A stretch of DNA of 64,000 nucleotides. It comes from Gordonia desulfuricans NBRC 100010 (GTDB lineage: Bacteria; Actinomycetota; Actinomycetes; Mycobacteriales; Mycobacteriaceae). The translations under genes were made by a program, and so were the position numbers. The number at the start of each line of letters is the position of its first letter. The first letter of the stretch is position 1. The notes below the pieces were generated by a model. That model was given only the letters and a program-made list of their open reading frames with translations. It made no database searches and was not told the origin of the DNA. The DNA lies in the NCBI RefSeq assembly GCF_001485495.1, contig NZ_BCNF01000039.1, forward strand, positions 36,366 to 100,365. Direction: 5' to 3'. Of the stretch, positions 1-7,857 are shown piece by piece.

Positions 1-775
1 CCTTGTGGAAGCCAGGCCGATCGACCCTGTTCTTCTTCTCGGCCCTGGTCAGTGGGACCGTGGTGTAGACACCCCAGCCGGTCTTCGTCAGCTGGAGCAG
101 GCTCGGATTACCCTGCACCCCATCGGCATTGGTCCGAGCTTGGATGAATGCGCCGGGCAACGGGGTCGATGCCACGACGTCGAGCTTCAGCTTCGGCTGT
201 TCCGTACCGTCCGCCATCGCGTCGCCGAGACCTCCCGGGCCAGCAAGTTTTCCCGTGCGGCAGGCGTCGATTGCGGTCTCAGCGACCTCGCCTCGTACCT
301 CGCCGCTCTTCGCGGCGACCTTCTCGCTGGCCTGCGCATACTTGCTCTGACCAGCGGCTTTCGCATCATCGAGCGTATTCTGTCCGCCGATCTGGCTGAG
401 CCCCACTGCCACGACCCCGACGACCGCGACCACCGCGACGCCGACGCCTGCCAAAACAGCCTTGCTTCTGCCGCTCATCACAGGCGTGGTCGCCGGACCA
501 TCACCGACCACCGGAGCGCTCGGCACATCGTCGCCCGGCGCGGGGAGCTCGTTGCCGTGCTCGTCGACATAGACGTACTCGTACTCGACGGCCTCCTCTG
601 CCCCGGGGCCATCCTCGGCAGGCTCGTCATCAGTCACCGGTGCCGTTACCGCCACCGAGATCTTCGGGGTCGATGGCTCCACCGTGCTACCTGAGCCGTC
701 AATCGGCTCATCAGGCACGTCGCCGATCTCCGCCGGGTCGAAGCCGACCTCGTCGTAGTCGCGCTCGTCGCTCAT
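1..775 (-). CDS. Partial membrane protein of the mobile element, possibly conjugation-related
   Basis: The gene runs off the left edge, so only the first 258 residues are seen. It begins with an acidic, Pro/Thr-rich segment of about 100 residues, then one membrane segment near residues 106-126 made mostly of Ala, Val and Gly, then a presumably exported part. The ATG at 775 follows an AAGGAG ribosome-binding site and overlaps the stop of the upstream gene by 4 nt, so it is translated in an operon with it. A cytoplasmic tail plus a single membrane span plus an outside domain is the layout of VirB8/TcpC-type conjugation proteins, but I see no diagnostic motif, so that is only a suggestion from context. 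Confidence 0.6.
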   Translation of the reverse strand, partial: MSDERDYDEVGFDPAEIGDVPDEPIDGSGSTVEPSTPKISVAVTAPVTDDEPAEDGPGAEEAVEYEYVYVDEHGNELPAPGDDVPSAPVVGDGPATTPVMSGRSKAVLAGVGVAVVAVVGVVAVGLSQIGGQNTLDDAKAAGQSKYAQASEKVAAKSGEVRGEVAETAIDACRTGKLAGPGGLGDAMADGTEQPKLKLDVVASTPLPGAFIQARTNADGVQGNPSLLQLTKTGWGVYTTVPLTRAEKKNRVDRPGFHK

Positions 776-1413
776 CGCGGGTCTCCTTCGGTGGGTACGC
801 GGCGGGCGACCTTGCGCACGACGCGCTGAGCGGGCACTGGGACGGGGACGGCAGCGGGGGTTGGTGCCGGTGCTGCCGGCGGAATATTGCCGCCCTCTGG
901 CCGGACGACGCCCTTGGCCTTGAGCGAAGCCAAGAAGTTCGGGAACAGGCTCGGCGCCACGACCAGCGAGCCCAGCAGCAGAGCGGCCCCGCCAGCGATA
1001 TACATGTTCTGAAAAACGTTGAGCGCCATAGTGATAAGCGTGCGAAGCGCCAGGAATGCCATGCCGTACGCGAGGCCGATCACACAGAGCATCGGCACAC
1101 TTGCTCTGTTCAGGTACCCACCGGATACAGTGGTCGCCGACCGGCCGACCTGGCGCAGGAAATCGACGTCCTGGTCGGTGCCCGCCGCGGGCCCGGCGGC
1201 CGTGGGGATCGCAAGAATGCCGCGGTTCCACAACCGCATAGCGATGAATGCCACGGCGGCGGCGAGCACGGTGGCGACCTTCTCCGCGTAGCCTTGCTGC
1301 GCGATCACCCACGCCAGCACGCCGACGCCGCCGAAAGCGAGGAGCGTGCCTACGATGCGGATGATTTCGCCCGCGCCGGTCTGGATATGGACATTGACTG
1401 GCTGATTAGTCAT
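772..1413 (-). CDS. Multi-pass membrane protein of the mobile element
   Basis: This 213-residue protein has about four hydrophobic segments (roughly residues 18-40, 43-62, 105-130 and 135-155) and a C-terminal tail rich in Pro, Ala and Arg that would lie in the cytoplasm. I do not recognise the family. It sits in a tightly packed leftward operon, overlapping both neighbours by 4 nt. A cluster of small membrane proteins next to a coupling protein and a relaxase points to a mating-channel or entry-exclusion role; this is inference from position only. Confidence 0.6.
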   Translation of the reverse strand: MTNQPVNVHIQTGAGEIIRIVGTLLAFGGVGVLAWVIAQQGYAEKVATVLAAAVAFIAMRLWNRGILAIPTAAGPAAGTDQDVDFLRQVGRSATTVSGGYLNRASVPMLCVIGLAYGMAFLALRTLITMALNVFQNMYIAGGAALLLGSLVVAPSLFPNFLASLKAKGVVRPEGGNIPPAAPAPTPAAVPVPVPAQRVVRKVARRVPTEGDPR

Positions 1414-1625
1414 CTCTTCTCTCCTTCAAAGCTGTTGTTCTGCTTGTCCTTTACGAATCCCGGCACCACGATCGCCACGAGGAGCGCGAGCGTGGCCGCC
1501 CCGCCGGCCCATCGCCACGAACCGCCATAGACCACGCCGAGGACGATGAGTGCAATGCCCGCGAGCACCGCAATCGCGATGGCCAGGCCAAGCAGTGCGC
1601 CCCTTCTGGCCTCAGCCCTGGTCAT
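1410..1625 (-). CDS. Small two-span membrane protein
   Basis: A 71-residue protein with two hydrophobic segments (about residues 9-32 and 38-57) separated by a short loop containing GGSWRW, and a charged C-terminus. Its ATG lies inside the 3' end of the upstream gene (14-nt overlap) and its stop overlaps the next start by 4 nt, so translation is likely coupled along the operon. No family recognised. It may be a small subunit of a transfer channel. Confidence 0.5.
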   Translation of the reverse strand: MTRAEARRGALLGLAIAIAVLAGIALIVLGVVYGGSWRWAGGAATLALLVAIVVPGFVKDKQNNSFEGEKR

Positions 1626-1812
1626 CGTGAGCGCACTCTGCGGGTGCGGTCCGCATGATCGCCCGAATGTCGACCTCCGTGCCCGGCGGCGCCGCGTCGA
1701 TGGCCAGCGAAATCACGACCCCGAGTTCAGTAGCCTTTTTCAGGCGATCCGCCTTGCCGGCGGGGTCGCGAATCAGATCCAACGCATAGTCATAGTCATC
1801 GGTCTTTTTCAT
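1612..1812 (-). CDS. Small soluble hypothetical protein
   Basis: A 66-residue, mixed-charge protein with no membrane segment. It starts MKKTDDYDYA and ends CAHDDQG. The ATG at 1812 is preceded by a purine-rich site (GAAGAGGG) about 4 nt away and overlaps the stop of the gene at 1809 by 4 nt. I do not recognise it. The packed overlaps on both sides support it being a real gene of the leftward operon. Confidence 0.5.
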   Translation of the reverse strand: MKKTDDYDYALDLIRDPAGKADRLKKATELGVVISLAIDAAPPGTEVDIRAIMRTAPAECAHDDQG

Positions 1813-2492
1813 TGCGCCCTCTTCTCGGTGGTGATTGGTGCCGGTACGCGGACGCGCACCTGTCGAATCTGGGGAGCCGGTGCGGTCACCGGCTCGGTGG
1901 GCCGGGTCGTCGGCAGCAGCGGCGCGTCGCCGAGGCGCACCCGGATAGGCGTGGGTCGCGCCGCTGCGGTTGCGGTGGGTACCGCCTCCCAGCCGTAGGC
2001 ATAGGCGAGCCAGCTCGCCCGGGCGGTGCCGATCACTGGTTGGGCAAGTAACCACCAGCCCCACCAGGGGATTCCGCTGCCCAGCCAGGCGACCCCGGCC
2101 ACCACGAGCATCGCCACCGCGACGCCGCCCGTGGCCCACGCCAGCGTTCGCCAGCGGAGCGGACCCCAAACCCGCACCTGTCGGTACCAGACCCCGTAAA
2201 TGGCCCAGGACAACGCGATTGCCGGACCGGCGATAATCAGTCGGCCAGCCTCGACGAGTGTCGCCGCGATCGTCCAACGCCCTCGGTGCTCGTCGCGCTC
2301 GGCGGCGATGCGGCCGAAGCGACTCCGAGTGGTCACTTCCGCGACTGCGGCGTCGCCAGCACCCGCGTCGTAGCGGGCCAGGCGGCGAGCACGGGCGGCC
2401 AGGCGCTCGCCGCGCCGACGAGCAGCCGGTCGGCGACCGGCTCTGTTGAGCACCCAAGCCGAGCGCGGCTGGGTGTAGTGCGGGTCAGCCAC
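1809..2492 (-). CDS. Membrane protein of the mobile element
   Basis: A 227-residue protein with an Arg-rich N-terminus, three hydrophobic stretches (about residues 80-103, 112-137 and a Trp-rich one near 140-160) and a Pro/Thr/Arg-rich tail. I start it at the GTG at 2492 because this codon overlaps the stop of the small gene upstream by 8 nt; an open frame continues 20 codons further up to 2552, where there is no good ribosome-binding site. Family unknown. It belongs to the leftward membrane-protein operon. Confidence 0.5.
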   Translation of the reverse strand: MADPHYTQPRSAWVLNRAGRRPAARRRGERLAARARRLARYDAGAGDAAVAEVTTRSRFGRIAAERDEHRGRWTIAATLVEAGRLIIAGPAIALSWAIYGVWYRQVRVWGPLRWRTLAWATGGVAVAMLVVAGVAWLGSGIPWWGWWLLAQPVIGTARASWLAYAYGWEAVPTATAAARPTPIRVRLGDAPLLPTTRPTEPVTAPAPQIRQVRVRVPAPITTEKRAQ

Positions 2493-2655
2493 GATCGACC
2501 GCCTGCTCGATCGCCGCGCAGCGAGAGCCGCCGTCGCCCTGCGACCCAACACCGAGGGCGAAGCCCGCTGCGAAGACGGCCGCCGTGGCAGCTACGGCCC
2601 ACACCCAGCGGCGGGTCCAGAACGATGCCCTACCAGTGGTTTTGCCAGCCATCAT
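2485..2655 (-). CDS. 56-residue single-span membrane protein, first gene of the leftward operon
   Basis: A short gene starting with two consecutive ATG codons at 2655 and 2652. The product has a positively charged N-terminus (MMAGKTTGRA), one hydrophobic segment at about residues 18-40 (Trp-Val-Trp-Ala followed by Ala/Val/Phe/Gly) and a short polar tail with one Cys. This is the shape of a signal-anchor protein with its tail outside. Its stop overlaps the GTG of the next gene by 8 nt. An AGGA lies upstream at moderate distance. The gene is short enough to be missed by most length cut-offs; the overlap, the hydrophobic segment and the first position in the operon support it. Confidence 0.5.
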   Translation of the reverse strand: MMAGKTTGRASFWTRRWVWAVAATAAVFAAGFALGVGSQGDGGSRCAAIEQAVDRG

Positions 2656-2716
2656 GGATCATCCGTTCCTGTGTGCGAGGATCGAGGGAAGTAATTCCAT
2701 CTCTACTTCCACGGTA

Positions 2717-2765
2717 CATCTACATATGCATTTGCACAACTAGTTGCTACGATGAGAGGACCCAC
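2717..2765 (+). promoter_or_regulatory. Divergent promoter/operator region with shared 22-bp motif (copy A)
   Basis: Positions 2727-2748 read TGCATTTGCA, two bases, ACT, one base, GTTGCT. Nearly the same 22 bp recurs at 7858-7879 upstream of the mobilization operon. A likely -10 for the rightward gene, TACGAT (2748-2753), abuts the motif, so a protein bound there would block or aid this promoter. The motif also lies 72 nt upstream of the leftward membrane-protein operon. The inner TGCA-TT-TGCA is a perfect dyad. Confidence 0.5.
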
Positions 2766-3035
2766 ATGTCAGACACCGACGACCGCCCAACCCTGAGGTT
2801 CAACGTGACGATCAGCCCTCTTGACCACAAAAAGCTCAAGCAGGCCGCGCTCGACGTGGGTACGCCCGCAGCGGTATTGGCGCGCACGCTGATCCAGCAC
2901 GGCCTCGACCACATCGACGACGATGCGCAGCTCCGCGCCTCCGTGGAGGAGGCGGCGGCGGCTGAACGCGTCCGGCGCCGGGAGGCAGCACGGGCCGGTG
3001 GTCGAAAAGGCGGCGGCTCCAACAAGAAGGAGTAG
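2766..3035 (+). CDS. Small ribbon-helix-helix-type DNA-binding protein
   Basis: An 89-residue protein. Residues 9-16 (LRFNVTIS) look like the beta strand and the following two helices like the ribbon-helix-helix fold; the C-terminus is an Ala/Arg/Gly/Lys-rich tail. The ATG follows GAGAGGA. It sits directly upstream (7 nt) of the coupling-protein gene. Such proteins act as auto-repressors or as relaxosome/partition accessory factors in plasmids. Because the repeated 22-bp motif overlaps its own promoter and recurs at the mobilization operon, this protein is the best candidate to bind it, but that link is inference. Confidence 0.6.
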   Translation: MSDTDDRPTLRFNVTISPLDHKKLKQAALDVGTPAAVLARTLIQHGLDHIDDDAQLRASVEEAAAAERVRRREAARAGGRKGGGSNKKE

Positions 3036-3042
3036 TAGAGGA

Positions 3043-4394
3043 ATGAGCCTTTATCGCAAGGAATCCGGCGGATACAAGCCGAAGGCCACACCTTACGGCG
3101 GCATGATCGACGGCCAAATCGCCTGCACGGCACCACATTTGCTCTGTGTGGGCCCTACGGGCCGGGGTAAGAGCCGCCGTGTTCTGGGCCCGGCCCTGCT
3201 GATGTGGGAGGGGCCGGCGGTCGGAATTTCGTCGAAGCCGGATTTGATCGAGCTAGCGATCGAGAAGCGCATCGAGCTGGGCGGACAGGGCAAGACCTTT
3301 GTTCTGGACCTTTCCGGCAAGGTGCCAGCTTCCGCGATGCCGTCCGGCGTCGAAATGGTCGTCGCCGACCCCGTCGCGCTCATCGTCGACGACGACAGCG
3401 CCATCGACATGACCGAGATCTTGCTGCGGACGTCAGGGTCGAGCGCCGGCGGGTCGGACGCGAAAAAGGACCCGTTCTTCGAGGATTCCTCGGTGGCACC
3501 GCTGGCGGGCCTGCTGCGCGCCGCCGGTGCCGACGGCATCCGATGGGTGCGACGAGCGGTAGGCCGCATCGAGCCGCCCGAGGCCGACGACACGACCACG
3601 CCGTGCTGGTTGAATGCCGTGGGGCGTCTGGAAAAATGGGCAGCGAGATGTTCGCCGAAGAGCTGGCCAATACCGCGGCCTTTTCCGATCGCCTGCGCGA
3701 CAGCATCCAGGCGACCATGAAGCAGGCCGTCGCTCCCTGGTGGCGCGGCTCCGTCGTCGGGCCCCCCGAGGCGAAGCCGTTCATTCCCACGATGCTGGAA
3801 GATCCACGAGCGACGCTTTTCATGGTCGCTCCGGCCGATGGCATCGCCGCAGCCGCCGCGGTGGGCGTCGTGGACGCGATCAGCGCGCATTGGCGCGATG
3901 GTCAGACGTTGCCGATTCCGTTGCAACACTTGTTGATCGTGTGTGACGAGCTGTGCAATACACTGCCATGGAAGAAGCTCCCCGTGGTCATCACTGAGAG
4001 CCGTTCAATGGGTATTTCCGTCCTTGCGGCCGTGCAAGACACAACCCAATTCGCTCGGCGCTACAACAAGGAGATCATGGAGGAGCTGCGCAGGGTTTTC
4101 CCTGCGATCTTGGTTCTTTCCGGCTCACAAGAGAAGGATCTGCTCGAAGATGCCGCGTGGGCCGCTGGGCGGGCCGAGCGCCACAAGATCGGCACTGATC
4201 ACGCCGGGAGGCAGTCCCAATCGTCGGAAATGGCTCAGGTCTACGAGGGGTCAGACCTGCTACCCAAGAAGATGTCCGAAGGTCGCCTGCTGCGCGGTTC
4301 CCGGCCCGGCGCCGACCCCGAGGACGCGATCGAACCGGCCGGACTGAAAGTCGACCTCTACGACCTCAGCGCATTCGACATCGGTGCGGCATAG
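3043..4394 (+). pseudogene. VirD4/TraG-like conjugative coupling ATPase, split by a -1 frameshift
   Basis: The N-terminal part (frame of 3043, open to 3720) has a Walker A motif GPTGRGKS at residues 37-44. The C-terminal part lies in the -1 frame (ending 4394) and carries a Walker B-like segment LLIVCDELC and the usual downstream ESRSMG and SGSQEKD stretches. Protein similarity passes from one frame to the other at 3630-3640, where the DNA reads GGAAAAATGGG. Together they would make about 450 residues, short for this family because the N-terminal membrane segments are missing. The protein would pump the relaxase-bound DNA to the channel. The break may be a real mutation (A6 to A5), a sequencing error in a homopolymer, or programmed frameshifting; an ATG at 3636 could also restart the second part. 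GAGGA precedes the ATG at 3043. Confidence 0.65.
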
Positions 4395-4410
4395 CCCATC
4401 GCCCAGCGCA

Positions 4411-4451
4411 AAGAACCCCGGTAGCCGTAATGGCCACCGGGGTTCTTGTTT
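4411..4451. terminator. Convergent bidirectional terminator
   Basis: A 12-bp perfect stem (AAGAACCCCGGT at 4411-4422 against ACCGGGGTTCTT at 4436-4447) followed by GTTTTC. It lies between the convergent coupling-protein gene and the end of the leftward mobilization operon. Confidence 0.8.
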
Positions 4452-4459
4452 TCGCCGCC

Positions 4460-4891
4460 TCACCGGCTGCGCACGTCGGCCCGATCGCGCTGGCGCTGAG
4501 CGGCCAGAGCTTTCTGGCGGTCAATCGCGGCGTCACGCATCGGGGTGGACGACCGCTGCGCGGTCTGCCCCCGAGTCGCGGCCGGTGATGTCCGCACCGC
4601 ATTGCCCTGGCCCTGCTGCGCTGACCGGGCTGCAGACTGCTCCTTGCCCTGGCCACCCTTGTGCTCGGCAGACTGCGCCTTCTGCTCGGCGGTGGCCTTG
4701 GCCTCCGCTGCCCGCTTCTCCCGCTGTTCACGGGCCACCCGACGAACCTGGAGGCGCTTACGGGCTTCAGCGACCTCAGGGCCACGCTGGCCCCCGGCCC
4801 GCCGGATGGCCTCACGGTCTCCCGAGGCGATAGCCTGTTCCAGTCGCCGCACGCGCCGCTGGTCGAGGTCGTGATCTGTCTTTTCGCTCAT
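4460..4891 (-). CDS. Charged, Gln/Arg/Ala-rich coiled-coil protein, last gene of the mobilization operon
   Basis: A 143-residue protein made almost entirely of Arg, Lys, Glu, Gln and Ala, without hydrophobic segments; a long helix or coiled coil is likely for residues 10-90, and the C-terminal half is Gln-rich. Ten nucleotides separate it from the gene upstream. It is the last gene of the leftward operon headed by the MobC-like gene. I do not recognise a family. A role as a DNA-binding relaxosome accessory would fit its charge and place. Confidence 0.5.
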   Translation of the reverse strand: MSEKTDHDLDQRRVRRLEQAIASGDREAIRRAGGQRGPEVAEARKRLQVRRVAREQREKRAAEAKATAEQKAQSAEHKGGQGKEQSAARSAQQGQGNAVRTSPAATRGQTAQRSSTPMRDAAIDRQKALAAQRQRDRADVRSR

Positions 4892-4901
4892 TCCAATCTC
4901 C

Positions 4902-5156
4902 TTATCTCAGAGTCATTTCCAGCTCTGCGGCTGATCTCCGCAGGCGCATCGCCTTCTTTTCTAGGTCGTCCGCGCCGGTTTCACGAAGCATTTGCTCGTA
5001 CGTGCCCATTGACGACCACGTCCGAACCCGGTCGACCACCGCCTGACGCTCCAGGTCCAACGCCCGATCCCGAAGCTCATCAACCCGCGCCGTCACCTCG
5101 CGGCGACGCCGGGCCACCAGGCTGTCGAACGGCGAGCCCAGCATCGGATTCACCAT
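4902..5156 (-). CDS. Small helical hypothetical protein in the mobilization operon
   Basis: An 84-residue helical, charged protein (MVNPMLGSPF at the start, then Arg/Glu-rich helices). The ATG at 5156 follows a strong GAGGAGGAG ribosome-binding site. It lies 11 nt below the membrane-protein gene and 10 nt above the last gene of the operon. No family recognised. Confidence 0.6.
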   Translation of the reverse strand: MVNPMLGSPFDSLVARRRREVTARVDELRDRALDLERQAVVDRVRTWSSMGTYEQMLRETGADDLEKKAMRLRRSAAELEMTLR

Positions 5157-5167
5157 TTCTCCTCCTC

Positions 5168-6010
5168 TCATTTCATGTGCTGGTGGTAGGCCTTGTAGCT
5201 CTCCACCAAGGCTTTTCCGCCGCGGTACACCGCGTATGAGAGGCCACCGACCACGGCCAGCGTGCCCAGCGCGATCAGGCTCCTCGTGCCCCACGAGTCC
5301 GCGGCCTCGAAGCTGCCCCATGCCCACCGGGACAGTGGCCCGACCCCGACGATCTCGGCCACCGGGACGATGAACACCGCCAGAACCGTCAGCATGACCA
5401 CGTACGGCACCATCAGGACACCCATCCGATACGCATAGGCCCAGTTCACAGCCACTCGTGCGGTTTCCTGCGCCTTCTCCAGCACCGCGACCGCATCCCG
5501 CAGATCGGCCGTGACCGCCCGCGTCGGCTCGACTGGCCGCCCAGCGACCTTCGGAACGGTGGGGGACGCGGACATCGCGGACACCGCCTTGCGGTGCGAG
5601 GCCTCGATGCGGGGCAGCAGGTACTCAGCCACGCTCGCGGTCACCTCCGTCACCAGTGCGCTTCGACTCGCGCTCGACAGCGCGGTCGCGGAGGGGGGTT
5701 GCGGAATCGGCTTGTCCACGACCTCGGTCACCTTGCCCACCAGCTCCTCGACCGAGCTGGCCACGCTGACCACCCTCGCGTCCAGCTCGGTCAGCCGGTT
5801 CATCGAGCCGTCGTCCTTCGGTATCGCCGACGCTGTGATCAATGTGTTGACTGCCGCGGTCGTCGAGTTTTGCGCGGCGCTCAGCTGCTCGACGGAGATT
5901 CGCAGCGCTGAGAGCTGCGACTGCAGCTCCGTCAATTCGCTCGACGTCGGCGGGTCGTTGGCCTTCATCGCGGCCAGCCGTGCTTCCCGATCCTCGGTCG
6001 TCATGGTCAT
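5168..6010 (-). CDS. MobB-like membrane protein overlapping the relaxase gene
   Basis: A 280-residue protein. Residues 1-130 are helical with heptad-like Leu/Ser/Ala spacing; two membrane segments lie in the C-terminal third (about residues 196-222 and 242-262), followed by a basic tail. I start it at the ATG at 6010, with GAAGGA upstream; an ATG two codons later is possible. The first 386 nt lie inside the relaxase gene in another frame. In RSF1010- and ColE1-type plasmids a membrane-bound mobilization protein (MobB) is likewise encoded in an alternative frame within the relaxase gene and stabilises the relaxosome at the membrane; the resemblance here is in organisation and topology, not in a detected motif. 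Confidence 0.65.
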   Translation of the reverse strand: MTMTTEDREARLAAMKANDPPTSSELTELQSQLSALRISVEQLSAAQNSTTAAVNTLITASAIPKDDGSMNRLTELDARVVSVASSVEELVGKVTEVVDKPIPQPPSATALSSASRSALVTEVTASVAEYLLPRIEASHRKAVSAMSASPTVPKVAGRPVEPTRAVTADLRDAVAVLEKAQETARVAVNWAYAYRMGVLMVPYVVMLTVLAVFIVPVAEIVGVGPLSRWAWGSFEAADSWGTRSLIALGTLAVVGGLSYAVYRGGKALVESYKAYHQHMK

Positions 6011-7358
6011 CGGCACGGTCCTTCCCTCTGCTCTTGATCCGGCGGTCCAGTCGATCGCCGGTGTAGTCATCACCCAGGTGGCCGGCCTCAAAAACGATCC
6101 GACCATCGCTGGTGTCGAGCGCAATTAGCGGTTCGTCGGAGCGGCCATCGACCTCAATGCCGTGGTCCGGCGCGGCAGCGACGAGGTGATCTCGATCGGT
6201 GATCCAGCCATCGATCAAAGCGAGATCGATGCGCGCCCGGGCCCGCTGTTCGACCGTCCCTCCCGACTTCTGCACGCGCTCGGCGTACTCGTCGACCTCG
6301 CGCTCCCACGGGGGCCGGCCATCCGGCGTCAGGTAAACCGGCCGGGGCCGGTCATCCGGCGCCACTGGCGCAGGCACCGGCGTCCGCTCGGGTGCCTCCA
6401 GCGTCTCGCCCCGAGCGATGCGCTCTGCGTTGAGCGCGGCCTGCTCCTTGACCGAAGCCATCGTGAAGTCGCCCCCGAGGCCGTCGCGACCCTTGCGCGA
6501 CCGTGGCGAGGCAGCGTGCTCGACGCCGTCCTCGCCGATCCATGCGTAGGAGACACCGCTCTTACCGGTGACCCGGGTCCACACGGCGTCGGCTTCGAGC
6601 CGAGCCGTGTAGTCGTCCCACGAGGTGGCCAGCGCCCGCGCCTCACGCAGCCGCACCCGCACATCGTCGTGGCTCGAATAGCCGTGGTCTCGCCGGTCGG
6701 CCATGTCCCGCGTCGTGGCCCGGTCACCACGGCCCGCGCTCGCCTTACGGCACGCCTCGACGTACGCGGCGTTGTCGTAGCCGAAATGCTCACGAATCAG
6801 CTCGTCCGTACCACCGGGTCCGTGGCGTATGGCATTGATGTCCTTCATGGCGCCATCGATAGCCCGACCGGCCTTGTACCGGCGCTCGGTGCCGTCGTCC
6901 AGCTCCAGCACCGCTTCGAGGCTGGAAACATTGGCGACGATGCAGTGGGTATGCCATTTGCCAGGCTGCCAAACCCGCTCGCCGTCGACCTCTATCCACT
7001 TGCCGTTGTCGCGCTGGGTGATCAGCTTCGCCATGTGGCCCGGGAACTTCTTTTTGATCAGCGCCGTCGACATGACGTGCTGGCGGTGCCCGGCCCGTTC
7101 GTCCCGAGGGTCGGCCTCCTCATGCGTCTGCGAGAGGATTACGTGATACGCCTCGTGCTTGAGCCCCGACTTACCCTGCCGACGAGCGTTCTCGCGCACC
7201 CGGTCGACGAACGTCTCCGGGGTGCAATCACCGATAGTGCTCACGAACTCCGCCCGCTCGGTCGGCTCAGGCGAGTCGACGTCCTTCGCCGAGATGTTCC
7301 CCACGTAATGGTCCAGGGCCGGCAGGCTCCCGGCCGGGCTGATCATCGTTGTCGCCAT
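5625..7358 (-). CDS. Relaxase (MobA/VirD2 nuclease family)
   Basis: A 577-residue protein. The N-terminal third has the features of the relaxase domain: a Tyr near residue 17 (LDHYVGN), a conserved KHEAYHVILS block and the metal-binding His motif WHTHCIVANV near residue 135. This enzyme would nick the element at oriT, stay linked to the 5' end and lead the strand into the recipient. The C-terminal 130 residues are Arg/Gly/Asp-rich and low in complexity, because this stretch also encodes the overlapping membrane protein in another frame. The ATG at 7358 overlaps the MobC stop by one base; a GTG one codon upstream is also open. The MobC gene just upstream supports the assignment. Confidence 0.85.
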   Translation of the reverse strand: MATTMISPAGSLPALDHYVGNISAKDVDSPEPTERAEFVSTIGDCTPETFVDRVRENARRQGKSGLKHEAYHVILSQTHEEADPRDERAGHRQHVMSTALIKKKFPGHMAKLITQRDNGKWIEVDGERVWQPGKWHTHCIVANVSSLEAVLELDDGTERRYKAGRAIDGAMKDINAIRHGPGGTDELIREHFGYDNAAYVEACRKASAGRGDRATTRDMADRRDHGYSSHDDVRVRLREARALATSWDDYTARLEADAVWTRVTGKSGVSYAWIGEDGVEHAASPRSRKGRDGLGGDFTMASVKEQAALNAERIARGETLEAPERTPVPAPVAPDDRPRPVYLTPDGRPPWEREVDEYAERVQKSGGTVEQRARARIDLALIDGWITDRDHLVAAAPDHGIEVDGRSDEPLIALDTSDGRIVFEAGHLGDDYTGDRLDRRIKSRGKDRADDHDDRGSGSTAGRDEGQRPADVERIDGAAVAALSAANLRRAAERRAKLDDRGSQHIDHSVGDTEGRRLDEPADRAGREGGQRGQLGRGAGGQGDRGRGQADSATPLRDRAVERESKRTGDGGDRERG

Positions 7359-7834
7359 CACGCCACCGCCACATGCACAGCGATCAGCCGATCGAGCGCG
7401 GCACGGATCGCGGCCAGCTCGGCCAGGACGCCCGCGTGAATGCGGTTGGTCTCACGCATTTCCTGCGCGAGGTTCACCGGCACTTCCCGATACGTGTGCA
7501 AATACTTGGCAATCTGATTTTGATTGCGACCGACACCGCGCTCGTCGTGCTCGATCGACGCGAGCCGGTCGGCGATCTCAGACAGCTCGGCGGCCAACGC
7601 GGCCCGCAGCGATGGGTCGACATCCTTGACCGTGCGCCCCAGGAACGCGTCCACGGCCAGCTCCACGACCACCGAGAGGGGCCGCTGCCCGGCACGCTTC
7701 TCCAGGAGTGCCCGCGTACCCGGCCGGGGCCGAAAAGCGATGGGCGATTCCTTCGTGATCGGCCGTGGCCGACGCCTGGGCACGGCTGTGACGACGGCTG
7801 TCGCCGTCGTCCCTGCGCCGTCGCCCCGTGCCAT
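7358..7834 (-). CDS. mobC: MobC-like relaxosome accessory protein
   Basis: A 158-residue basic protein. The N-terminal half carries a ribbon-helix-helix-like segment (about residues 30-65) and the C-terminal half the GRNQNQIAKYL motif typical of bacterial MobC proteins, followed by a Leu/Ala-rich helix. MobC proteins bind oriT next to the relaxase and help melt the DNA. GGGAGG precedes the ATG at 7834. It is the first gene of a five-gene leftward operon (mobC, relaxase, membrane protein, two small proteins). The second copy of the shared 22-bp motif lies 24 nt upstream, so its expression is probably tied to that of the membrane-protein operon. Confidence 0.8.
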   Translation of the reverse strand: MARGDGAGTTATAVVTAVPRRRPRPITKESPIAFRPRPGTRALLEKRAGQRPLSVVVELAVDAFLGRTVKDVDPSLRAALAAELSEIADRLASIEHDERGVGRNQNQIAKYLHTYREVPVNLAQEMRETNRIHAGVLAELAAIRAALDRLIAVHVAVA

Positions 7835-7857
7835 GATCGCCTCCCGTCATCTAGTGC

